Origin: a bacterium
Lineage (GTDB): Bacteria > Babelota > Babeliae > Babelales > RVW-14
Direction of reading: 5' to 3'
Assembly (NCBI GenBank): GCA_023249955.1
Contig: JAHFBR010000063.1
Coordinates: 1 to 6,645 of the forward strand
DNA length: 6,645 bases
Within the stretch, counting starts at the first letter, position 1. The number at the start of each line of letters is the position of its first letter. The translations under genes and the position numbers were made by a program. Under the pieces are notes generated by a model, which did no database searches, was not told the DNA's origin, and saw nothing but the letters and a program-made list of their open reading frames with translations. Positions 1 to 6,265 of the stretch are shown piece by piece.

Positions 1-1
1 T

Positions 2-1015
2 ACAGGAGCAAAATATGCGGTTGCGGTGGCCAATGGAACGGCAGCGTTACATATAGCGGCACTTGCATTGGATCTTAAGCCGGGAGATGAAGGGATTACA
101 ACCCCCAATACTTTTTTGGCATCAGCAAATTGCATGCTGCTGGCTGGTGGCAGTGTTACCTTTGCTGATATTGATCCTCGTACCGGTAACATTGATCTGC
201 ATGAAATTGAAAAAAAAATTACGCCAAAAACAAAGGTGCTGATTCCGGTACACTTTGCAGGACAATCATGCGACATGGAGGCTCTTGTAGCGCTTGCAAG
301 AAAACATAATTTGTTTGTTATCGAAGATGCTGCGCATGCTATCGGCTCGGAATACAAAGGGGTCAAAGTCGGTTCCTGTGCCTATTCAGATATGGCGATC
401 TTCTCGTTTCATCCAGTCAAGACGATGACCACCGGAGAGGGTGGTGCCATCATGACCAACAATAAAGATCTATACGAAAAACTCCTGACCTTGCGTACCA
501 TTGGGGTTACCAGAGATCCGGCTCGCATGTTGCAAAACGATGGTCCGTGGTACTACCAAGCGCATCTTCTAGGATTTAATTATCGTATGACTGATATGCA
601 GGCAGCCTTGGGCTTATCGCAGCTCAAGCGCTTGGACTGTTTTGTGCAACATCGCCGAGCGCTTGTTGAGCGTTATCGTGCGCTGTTTGCCGGTGACCAA
701 CGTTTTAGCCTGCTGGAAGAAGAGTCATATTCAAAGGCGGCATTTCATCTTTGTCCGTTGTTGATAAATTTTGACGTCGTGAAACGTTCAAAAAAAGAAA
801 TTTTTGCAGCACTCAAAGATCGTGGCATACATGTGCAGGTCCATTATATTCCGGTGCATACACAGCCCTTTTATCAAGGTCGCGGATTCAAGCTTGGTGA
901 TTATCCCCACGCTGAAGCGTATTATCAACGTGCGATCTCGCTGCCTCTGTATTACGATCTGTCGACCAGAGATATTAATCATATCGTGAGCGTTATCAAA
1001 GAAGTGGTGCAATGA
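2..1015 (+). CDS. pseC: PseC-type UDP-4-keto-6-deoxy sugar aminotransferase, 5' partial
   Basis: This is a DegT/DnrJ/EryC1-family, fold type I PLP aminotransferase. PseC converts the UDP-4-keto-6-deoxy-L-AltNAc sugar made by PseB into the 4-amino sugar, a cytosolic early step of pseudaminic acid synthesis. The reading frame is open from base 2 (TGAKYAVAVANGT...), so the first GTG at 26 is internal. By comparison with PseC proteins of about 375-385 residues, roughly 40-50 N-terminal residues lie before the window. Family marks are the VIEDAAHA stretch with the Asp that contacts the PLP ring nitrogen, the FSFHPVK motif whose Lys (bases 419-421) should form the Schiff base, followed by TTGEGGA, then PWYYQ, LGFNYRMTDMQAALGLSQL and the VQVHYIPVH segment near the C-terminus. 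All match PseC better than LegC or WecE as remembered. The stop overlaps the next start by 4 bases (ATGA). The substrate is inferred from family; confidence in PseC type is high. Confidence 0.92.
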   Translation, partial: TGAKYAVAVANGTAALHIAALALDLKPGDEGITTPNTFLASANCMLLAGGSVTFADIDPRTGNIDLHEIEKKITPKTKVLIPVHFAGQSCDMEALVALARKHNLFVIEDAAHAIGSEYKGVKVGSCAYSDMAIFSFHPVKTMTTGEGGAIMTNNKDLYEKLLTLRTIGVTRDPARMLQNDGPWYYQAHLLGFNYRMTDMQAALGLSQLKRLDCFVQHRRALVERYRALFAGDQRFSLLEEESYSKAAFHLCPLLINFDVVKRSKKEIFAALKDRGIHVQVHYIPVHTQPFYQGRGFKLGDYPHAEAYYQRAISLPLYYDLSTRDINHIVSVIKEVVQ

Positions 1016-1893
1016 AGCTTGGTTTAGGCACGGTACAATTTGGTTTAGAATACGGCATTTCTGCTGAGCGCGATAAAGTGGCGCAGCCCATGGTTGAGAA
1101 AATACTTGAGTACGCAGCTCAAAAAAATATCGATGTTATTGATACTGCTGCTCTGTATGGATCGAGCGAAGAGGCTCTGGGTAATTGTTTACCAAGCAAT
1201 CATGAATTTAAAATAGTTACCAAGACGCCATTTTTTAGTGATGTTATCACTCAAGGTGATGCTGATGCGCTTGAGCGCGTATTTTTGCAATCGCTGACAA
1301 AACTTAAACAATCGTCTGTTTATGGTCTCTTGATCCATCGTGCCGACGATCTTTTGCGCGAAGGATCAGAGTTGTTGTGGGAGCGCATGCTGCAACTCAA
1401 GCAACAAGGGCTGATAAAAAAAATTGGTGCCTCGATTTATACTGCTGCACAGATTGATGCTTTGCTGGCTCGCTATGACTTTGATCTCATTCAGCTTCCC
1501 ATCAGTGTTTTTGATCAGCGCTTGCTTGCAACAGGGCATCTTAAAACATTAAAACAACGTGGCGTTGAAATTCATGCCCGATCTGTTTTTTTGCAGGGTT
1601 TGCTTTTAAAAGACCCAGCGTTGCTGACAGGATCATTGGTATCTGCACGGCAACGACTACAGCATTATCATGCCGTGCTGCGTGTGTTTGACGTTTCACC
1701 TATTCAAGCGTCGATGCACTTTGTACTTCAACAACCTGATATTGATTGTGTGATTGTGGGGGTTCGATCGGTTCAACACCTTGACGAACTTGTTGTTGCC
1801 TCTTATAAGTCTATGAATGCCGCATTTGACTATGCACCGTTTGCTTTACAAGATGAAAAAATACTCAACCCATCCCAGTGGAACTTACGTTAA
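1012..1893 (+). CDS. Aldo/keto reductase in nonulosonic acid operon
   Basis: This 293-residue protein is a complete NAD(P)H-dependent aldo/keto reductase with a (beta/alpha)8 barrel. It opens with the LGLGTVQFGLEYGI strand. The catalytic tetrad is intact: D44 and Y49 in DTAALYGSSEEALG, K71 in VTKTP and H109 in LLIHRADD. Later segments KIGASIY (137-143), DLIQLPISVFDQR (158-170) and CVIVGVRS (246-253) fit the family, and the tail NPSQWN is typical. The length is normal. The start ATG lies in an ATGA overlap with the pseC stop, implying translational coupling. The family reduces aldehydes or ketones, often on sugars; the substrate here is unknown. Position between the transaminase and cytidylyltransferase genes suggests it acts on a nucleotide-sugar or nonulosonate intermediate, or on a small carbonyl used by neighbouring enzymes. 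The class call is firm, the pathway role is inference. Confidence 0.9.
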   Translation: MKLGLGTVQFGLEYGISAERDKVAQPMVEKILEYAAQKNIDVIDTAALYGSSEEALGNCLPSNHEFKIVTKTPFFSDVITQGDADALERVFLQSLTKLKQSSVYGLLIHRADDLLREGSELLWERMLQLKQQGLIKKIGASIYTAAQIDALLARYDFDLIQLPISVFDQRLLATGHLKTLKQRGVEIHARSVFLQGLLLKDPALLTGSLVSARQRLQHYHAVLRVFDVSPIQASMHFVLQQPDIDCVIVGVRSVQHLDELVVASYKSMNAAFDYAPFALQDEKILNPSQWNLR

Positions 1894-1898
1894 AGGAG
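1892..1898 (+). promoter_or_regulatory. Strong ribosome binding site for the cytidylyltransferase gene
   Basis: AAAGGAG begins inside the TAA stop of the aldo/keto reductase gene and sits 7 bases before the ATG at 1906. It is one of the two clear Shine-Dalgarno sequences in the window and fixes the start of the next gene, which has no better in-frame start nearby. Because it overlaps the stop codon, ribosomes finishing the upstream gene are placed directly on it. Confidence 0.8.
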
Positions 1899-1905
1899 TC
1901 CGAAA

Positions 1906-2682
1906 ATGGTTCTTGCTCTTGTTCAAGCACGTTACTCGTCAACCAGGTTGCCTGGCAAAGTACTGTTGCCACTTGCTGGTAAGCCGATGCTGGTGCAGCA
2001 GATTGAGCGCATCAGGCGAGCAAAAAATATTAAAACGGTTGTTGTTGCAACCAGTCAGCACCCATCAGATGACATTGTTGCAAAAACATGCGCAGATAAT
2101 GCTATCGCATGCATCCGTGGAGATCTTGAAAATGTTTTGGATCGTTTTTACCAAGCGGCGCGGCACTACAAAGCCGATATTATTGTGCGATTGACGGGCG
2201 ATTGCCCCTTGGTTGACCACTACGTGATTGATAGTGTTGTAGATTTTTTTAAAGCCGGTTTGTACGACTATGTTTCAAATGTGCATCCACCAACATTTCC
2301 CGATGGGCTTGATGTTGAGGTCTTTTCTTTTGAGGCATTGGAGCGAGCTTGGAACGAGGCGGTTTTACCATCGCATACCGAGCATGTGACGCCCTTTTTT
2401 AGTGATCCAGAAAACAGTTTTGTATGCGGCAACGTTAAGCATTCGCAAGACCTGTCTGCAATGCGTTGGACGGTTGATGAGCCGGAAGATTATCAATTTG
2501 TGTCGACTATTTACCAAAAACTTTACACCAAAAAGCCCGATTTTGTTATGCACGACATACTGAGTTTTTTAAGGCAGCATCCTGTGTTACAAGATCTGAA
2601 TAAACGTTTTGAGCGCAATGAAGGCTTAAAAAAATCGCTCGAGGCGGACGCAAAGTTTTTGAACGGGGGCAGTCATGTCTGA
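1906..2682 (+). CDS. spsF: SpsF-type cytidylyltransferase (CMP-nonulosonate synthetase family)
   Basis: This 258-residue cytosolic enzyme belongs to the CTP_transf_3/SpsF group, related to NeuA, PseF and KdsB. These transfer CMP from CTP to the anomeric hydroxyl of an acidic sugar. The N-terminal nucleotide-binding motif is QARYSSTRLPGKVLLPLAGK (7-26), followed by VVVATSQHPSDD (45-56), RGDLENVLDRFY (71-82) and the metal/substrate loop RLTGDCPLVD (95-104). FPDGLDVEVF (131-140), H160 in HTEHVTPFF and RWTVDEPED (187-195) are typical SpsF features. It lacks the PARGGSKRIPRKN type of opening found in canonical PseF and NeuA, so it is an SpsF-like form. It probably performs the final activation step; some proteins of this group are loosely annotated as glycosyltransferases, which the motifs do not support. 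The start is set by the AAAGGAG at 1892-1898, 12 bases after the upstream stop. Its 3' end overlaps the next gene by 8 bases. Confidence 0.85.
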   Translation: MVLALVQARYSSTRLPGKVLLPLAGKPMLVQQIERIRRAKNIKTVVVATSQHPSDDIVAKTCADNAIACIRGDLENVLDRFYQAARHYKADIIVRLTGDCPLVDHYVIDSVVDFFKAGLYDYVSNVHPPTFPDGLDVEVFSFEALERAWNEAVLPSHTEHVTPFFSDPENSFVCGNVKHSQDLSAMRWTVDEPEDYQFVSTIYQKLYTKKPDFVMHDILSFLRQHPVLQDLNKRFERNEGLKKSLEADAKFLNGGSHV

Positions 2683-3964
2683 GCGCTACGCATGGTCCGA
2701 AGCGCTTCTTGAGCGGGCGCTTAAAGCAATTCCGCTTGGAACGCAAACGTTCAGCAAAAGCAAAACGCAATACCCGTTTGGTGTTTCGCCATTTTATATT
2801 GCACGCGGCAAAGGCAGCCGCGTGTGGGATGTTGATGGTAATGAGTACATTGATTTTATCAATGGGCTTGCTGCAATTACGTTGGGGTATAATGATCCTG
2901 ACGTGACTGTGGCGGTTAAGGCACAATTGGAAGATGGAGTTTTATTTTCTCTGCCGCATCCTATAGAAATTACCGTCGCAGAAAAAATCAAAGAGATGGT
3001 GCCTTGTGCCGAAATGGTCCGTTTTGGCAAAAATGGATCGGATGCCACTGCTGCTGCAATTCGCCTGGCACGAGCTTATACCGGTCGTGACCATGTTGCG
3101 GTGTGTGGCTATCATGGCTGGCAGGATTGGTACATTGGCTCGACTTCGCGCAATACAGGAGTGCCAGAAAGCACTCGGGCCTTGACGCATAAATTTCGGT
3201 ACAACGATCTTGAATCGCTCAATCAGATTTTTAACGAGCACCTATCACAGGTTGCTGCGGTGATTTTGGAGCCAATGAACAGCGTCTACCCACAATCAGG
3301 ATTTCTGGAGGGGGTAAAAGAGCTTACACATCGTCACGGAGCAGTCCTGATTTTTGATGAGATTGTTACCGGCTTTCGTTTTGCTCCTGGTGGAGCACAA
3401 CAACTTTTTGGTGTAACGCCTGATCTTGCAACGTTTGGCAAGGGCATGGCCAATGGGCATCCCATTTCGGCCCTTGTAGGCGCTGGAAATATTATGCAGT
3501 TGTGCGAAGAGATTTTCTTTTCATTTACCTTTGGAGGAGAGACTCTTTCGCTTGCTGCAACCCTTGCTGTGCTTACTAAAATACAGCGGGAGCCGGTGTT
3601 GCAAACGATTGCAGAGCGAGGTTCAGCGGTGATGCAAGGCGTGCAGAACTTAATTACCAAGCACGACTTAGGCTATATTTTTTCGATTAGTGGCCATCCA
3701 AGCTGGACGTTTTTATCGATTAAAGATGTCGTTTCATATCCTGCTCTTCACATTAAAACGCTCTTGATGCAAGAACTGTTTGCGCGAGGCATTCTGACCC
3801 TGGGCACGCACAACATAAATTATGCGCATTCTGAGCAAGATATTCAGCGTCTTCTCAATACATATGACGAGGTGTTTGCGATTATCAAAAACGCCGTTGA
3901 GAGTAGTTCGCTAGAACACCGGCTGCAGTGCAAGCCGCTGGAAGCATTATTTAAGATTCGGTGA
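2675..3964 (+). CDS. Class III PLP aminotransferase, glutamate-1-semialdehyde aminomutase-like
   Basis: This 429-residue protein is a complete fold type I, class III PLP enzyme closest in pattern to HemL. Visible marks are YIARGKGSRVWDVDGNEYID (41-60), the phosphate-cup loop KNGSDATAAAIRLARA (119-134), YHGWQDWY (146-153), LEP (198-200), IFDEIVTGFR (226-235, D228 pairs with the PLP ring nitrogen) and FGKGMANGHPISA (254-266) with K256 as the Schiff-base lysine. A FTFGGETLSLAA segment (284-295) matches the second phosphate-binding region. The HemL opening IPGGVNSPVR is replaced by IPLGTQTFSKSKTQYPFG, so a haem role is unlikely, and no haem genes are nearby. In this operon it may add, remove or move an amino group on a sugar intermediate; this is inference. 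The start ATG overlaps the end of the SpsF gene by 8 bases, with a GGGGG just upstream as a weak ribosome binding site. Confidence 0.87.
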   Translation: MSERYAWSEALLERALKAIPLGTQTFSKSKTQYPFGVSPFYIARGKGSRVWDVDGNEYIDFINGLAAITLGYNDPDVTVAVKAQLEDGVLFSLPHPIEITVAEKIKEMVPCAEMVRFGKNGSDATAAAIRLARAYTGRDHVAVCGYHGWQDWYIGSTSRNTGVPESTRALTHKFRYNDLESLNQIFNEHLSQVAAVILEPMNSVYPQSGFLEGVKELTHRHGAVLIFDEIVTGFRFAPGGAQQLFGVTPDLATFGKGMANGHPISALVGAGNIMQLCEEIFFSFTFGGETLSLAATLAVLTKIQREPVLQTIAERGSAVMQGVQNLITKHDLGYIFSISGHPSWTFLSIKDVVSYPALHIKTLLMQELFARGILTLGTHNINYAHSEQDIQRLLNTYDEVFAIIKNAVESSSLEHRLQCKPLEALFKIR

Positions 3965-3968
3965 GGAG
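3964..3968 (+). promoter_or_regulatory. Ribosome binding site deciding the start at 3976
   Basis: AGGAG overlaps the TGA stop of the class III aminotransferase gene and lies 7 bases before ATG 3976. A GTG at 3961 is in the same frame but would place this site inside the coding region and leave no Shine-Dalgarno of its own, so 3976 is the preferred start. Confidence 0.8.
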
Positions 3969-3975
3969 TGACGGT

Positions 3976-5229
3976 ATGATACAGATTGGTCTTAAATTAT
4001 GGTCAACCAACAAAAACTATGTTGCCGAAGCGGTGCGTCTTTATGAAAAGGGCGTGTATCAGTACATTGAACTTACGGCCGTACCAGGTTCTTTTGTTGA
4101 ATATGCACAAATCTGGGCGCAGGTAAAAGATTTGCTTAAAGTGCCCTTTGTTATTCATGCACCGCATTTTGCACAAAAAATGAATCTGGCAGACAGTAAC
4201 TGCTTTGAAAATAATAAAATATTGGTTCACGAGACCCTGCAACTCGCTGATCTTGTGGACGCTACATTTGTCATTTTTCATCCAGGGATTGGTGGTAAAA
4301 CAGAAGAGACGGTGCGACAGTTAAAACTCTTTTTTGATAGTCGCATGGTTATTGAAAACAAGCCATACATAGTACCCGGTGGCCTTGTGTGCAACGGTTA
4401 CGCGCCAGAAGAGATAGATTTTATTATGCAAGAAACAGGCATTGGCTTTTGTTTTGATGCTGGTCATGCAATTTGTGCTGCCAATGCGCAAAAGATTGAT
4501 CAAATAGCTTATATCAAAAAGTTTCTTGCTCTCAAGCCACGCATGTTTCATCTTACCGATGGTGATTGGCAGGGCATGTACGATCAGCATGATCATCTTG
4601 GTCACGCTTCATTTAAGCTCAAAGATATTGTTGCGCTCTATCCATCTGATGGTATGTTGACGCTTGAAACGGTGCATGATTTCCAGGACAGTTTGCGTGA
4701 TTTTGAGCGTGATGTTGCCTATGTGCGTATGCTTGAAAGTCAGATCAATGCTGGTCGTTTTTATGTGGTGCCTGCATGCAAATCAGATGCAAAAAATATT
4801 TTTGATCTTTCCAATGATCCATTAGTGCGCAAAAATTCTATTAATGCTGAGGCAATCGAGTGGGAAGGGCATTTAGTGTGGTTCGACCATAAATTGGCCG
4901 ATGGTGATACGTTGTTTTATGTGCTTAAAAGTGTACATAACGATTTTATGGGTTACGTACGCTTCGATTTGGATTCGGCTGAAGCATATATTATGACCAT
5001 TCACCTTATTGAGGCTTGGCGTGGTAAAGGGCTTGGCAAAGATATTATTCAGCAAGCAACGGCTTATGCATTACAACGTTCTGGCATTAAGCGCGTGATT
5101 GCATACATTAAAGAGCATAACATTGCGTCGCTAAAAAGCTTTGAAAAAGCGCGGTATCAAAATGTTGAAAAAAAACAGATTAACAATAATTTTTATCATG
5201 TGATGTTGTATGAACCTTCAAACTATTAA
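3976..5229 (+). CDS. Fusion of TIM-barrel isomerase/epimerase-like domain and PseH-like GNAT acetyltransferase
   Basis: This 417-residue protein has two domains. Residues 1 to about 255 resemble the AP-endonuclease-2 type TIM barrel of sugar phosphate isomerases/epimerases. Candidate metal or acid-base residues are H61 and H64 (IHAPH), H102 (FHPG), E127 (VIENKP), D161 and H164 (FDAGHA), H192 (FHLTDGD), the H205-D-H-L-G-H210 loop and E231 (LTLETVH). Residues from about 261 to 411 form a GNAT domain. DPLVRKNSIN (281-290), the GYVRF strand (326-330), the acetyl-CoA pyrophosphate loop RGKGLGKD (349-356) and N382 with S385 (HNIASLKSF) match the PseH/SpsD type that N-acetylates the 4-amino sugar made by PseC. 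The GNAT role is well supported by context; the barrel reaction is unknown. The frame runs unbroken through the joint near base 4750. The 3' end overlaps the synthase gene by 20 bases. Confidence 0.82.
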   Translation: MIQIGLKLWSTNKNYVAEAVRLYEKGVYQYIELTAVPGSFVEYAQIWAQVKDLLKVPFVIHAPHFAQKMNLADSNCFENNKILVHETLQLADLVDATFVIFHPGIGGKTEETVRQLKLFFDSRMVIENKPYIVPGGLVCNGYAPEEIDFIMQETGIGFCFDAGHAICAANAQKIDQIAYIKKFLALKPRMFHLTDGDWQGMYDQHDHLGHASFKLKDIVALYPSDGMLTLETVHDFQDSLRDFERDVAYVRMLESQINAGRFYVVPACKSDAKNIFDLSNDPLVRKNSINAEAIEWEGHLVWFDHKLADGDTLFYVLKSVHNDFMGYVRFDLDSAEAYIMTIHLIEAWRGKGLGKDIIQQATAYALQRSGIKRVIAYIKEHNIASLKSFEKARYQNVEKKQINNNFYHVMLYEPSNY

Positions 5230-6265
5230 TATTGGCAATCGAGCGGTTGGTTTTGGCAAGCCATGCTATATCATTGCGGAGGCTGGGTCAAATCATAATA
5301 ATGATTTTGAAACTGCAAAGCGGCTTATTGAGGCTGCAGCGCAAGCTGGTGCTGATGCAGTAAAATTTCAGGCATTTAAAGCAAAACATCATTATTCAAA
5401 GTTTACGCCCGCATTTTCATATTTGCTTGAAAAAAAGATTGCAACATCAACGTATGATTTGATCAAATCTGTTGAGATAAATCGCGAATGGCACGCTGAC
5501 CTGATGGCGTATGCCAAGGCTTGTAATATAACATTTTTAACGTCGCCGTGTGATCGTGAAGCGATTGATCAGTTGCATCAGCTAGGTTTGCCAGCATTCA
5601 AGTTGGCCTCGTTTGATTTGCCAGATACAACTATTATTCGTTACATGGCTGCTTTAAAAAAACCAATAATTTTATCTACTGGCATGGCTGATTATGCCGA
5701 TATCGAGCGTGCTCTTCAAGTGTGTCGGCTTGTTGGTAACAACGAAATTTTTCTTTTGCAGTGTACATCGCTTTATCCTGCGCCGGCGCAGCTTGCAAAT
5801 CTCAAGGCGATAAAAACCATGCAGCAGGCCTTTGGTGTTCCGGTGGGTTATTCCGATCACACCGTTGGCGATCATATTGCGCTGGCTTCAGTTGTTTGGG
5901 GGGCTTGCATGATTGAAAAGCATTTTACATTGAGCCGTCAGCAGCAAGGTCCGGATCACTTTTTTGCTATTGAGCCCCATGAGCTCAAGGCCATGATACA
6001 AAAAATTAGAGATATCGAAGCTGCAATGGGCGATGGTATTAAGCATGGGCCAGCTCTTGAGGAACAAGAGATGTTTCAAAAGGGGCGTCGCAGTGTGCAT
6101 GTTACTCGCAATATTAAGGCTGGACAGGTTATTTCTGCCGATGACTTGTGTATCAAACGTCCCGGACTTGGCATATCACCAACAAACCTTGAAGCTTTGG
6201 TGGGCATGGTTGTCCAGCACGATATTCCTGAAGACCATTGGATTACTTGGGAAGACGTAAAGTGA
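5210..6265 (+). CDS. NeuB/SpsE-family nonulosonic acid synthase (PEP-dependent)
   Basis: This 351-residue enzyme condenses PEP with a six-carbon amino sugar to form a nine-carbon nonulosonic acid. The catalytic TIM barrel covers about residues 15-275: IIAEAGSNHNND (21-32), ADAVKFQAFKA (48-58), FLTSPCD (109-115), KLASFDL (131-137), STGMADY (156-162), QCTSLYPAP (184-192), GYSDHT (213-218) and IEKHFTL (235-241). H217 and H238 correspond to the divalent metal ligands of NeuB. The C-terminal SAF/antifreeze-like domain (about 290-351) carries GRRSVHV and KRPGLGISP, with R317 the probable equivalent of the substrate-contacting Arg. AEAGSNHN, KFQAFKA, GPDHFF and KRPG look more like NeuB/LegI/SpsE than PseI, so the exact product is left open. 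The ATG at 5210 lies 20 bases inside the upstream gene; an in-frame stop just before it (5201-5203) rules out a longer start. No clear Shine-Dalgarno is seen, so coupling to upstream translation is likely. Confidence 0.9.
   Translation: MNLQTINIGNRAVGFGKPCYIIAEAGSNHNNDFETAKRLIEAAAQAGADAVKFQAFKAKHHYSKFTPAFSYLLEKKIATSTYDLIKSVEINREWHADLMAYAKACNITFLTSPCDREAIDQLHQLGLPAFKLASFDLPDTTIIRYMAALKKPIILSTGMADYADIERALQVCRLVGNNEIFLLQCTSLYPAPAQLANLKAIKTMQQAFGVPVGYSDHTVGDHIALASVVWGACMIEKHFTLSRQQQGPDHFFAIEPHELKAMIQKIRDIEAAMGDGIKHGPALEEQEMFQKGRRSVHVTRNIKAGQVISADDLCIKRPGLGISPTNLEALVGMVVQHDIPEDHWITWEDVK

Noticed and set aside
26..28. GTG at 26 as the start of the first gene
   Set aside because: The frame is open back to base 2 and encodes conserved PseC residues (TGAKYAVAVANGT) before it, so the gene is truncated by the window edge.
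210..218. Run of nine A bases in pseC as a frameshift or phase-variation tract (a similar run of eight near 1416)
   Set aside because: Both lie in conserved, intact reading frames as Lys-rich codons in a fairly A-rich genome; nothing shows slippage or switching.
2675..3964. Haem-pathway HemL
   Set aside because: The N-terminal HemL signature is absent and every neighbour belongs to sugar biosynthesis, so only a HemL-like class III enzyme is called.
3961..3975. GTG at 3961 as the start of the TIM-barrel/GNAT gene
   Set aside because: It has no Shine-Dalgarno of its own and its five extra residues are unlike a barrel start; ATG 3976 has AGGAG 7 bases upstream and leads straight into MIQIGLKLWS.
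4729..5229. GNAT domain as a separate gene starting at ATG 4729
   Set aside because: No Shine-Dalgarno precedes it, the frame is continuous with the barrel, and there is no stop or overlap signal at the joint; an internal start cannot be strictly excluded.
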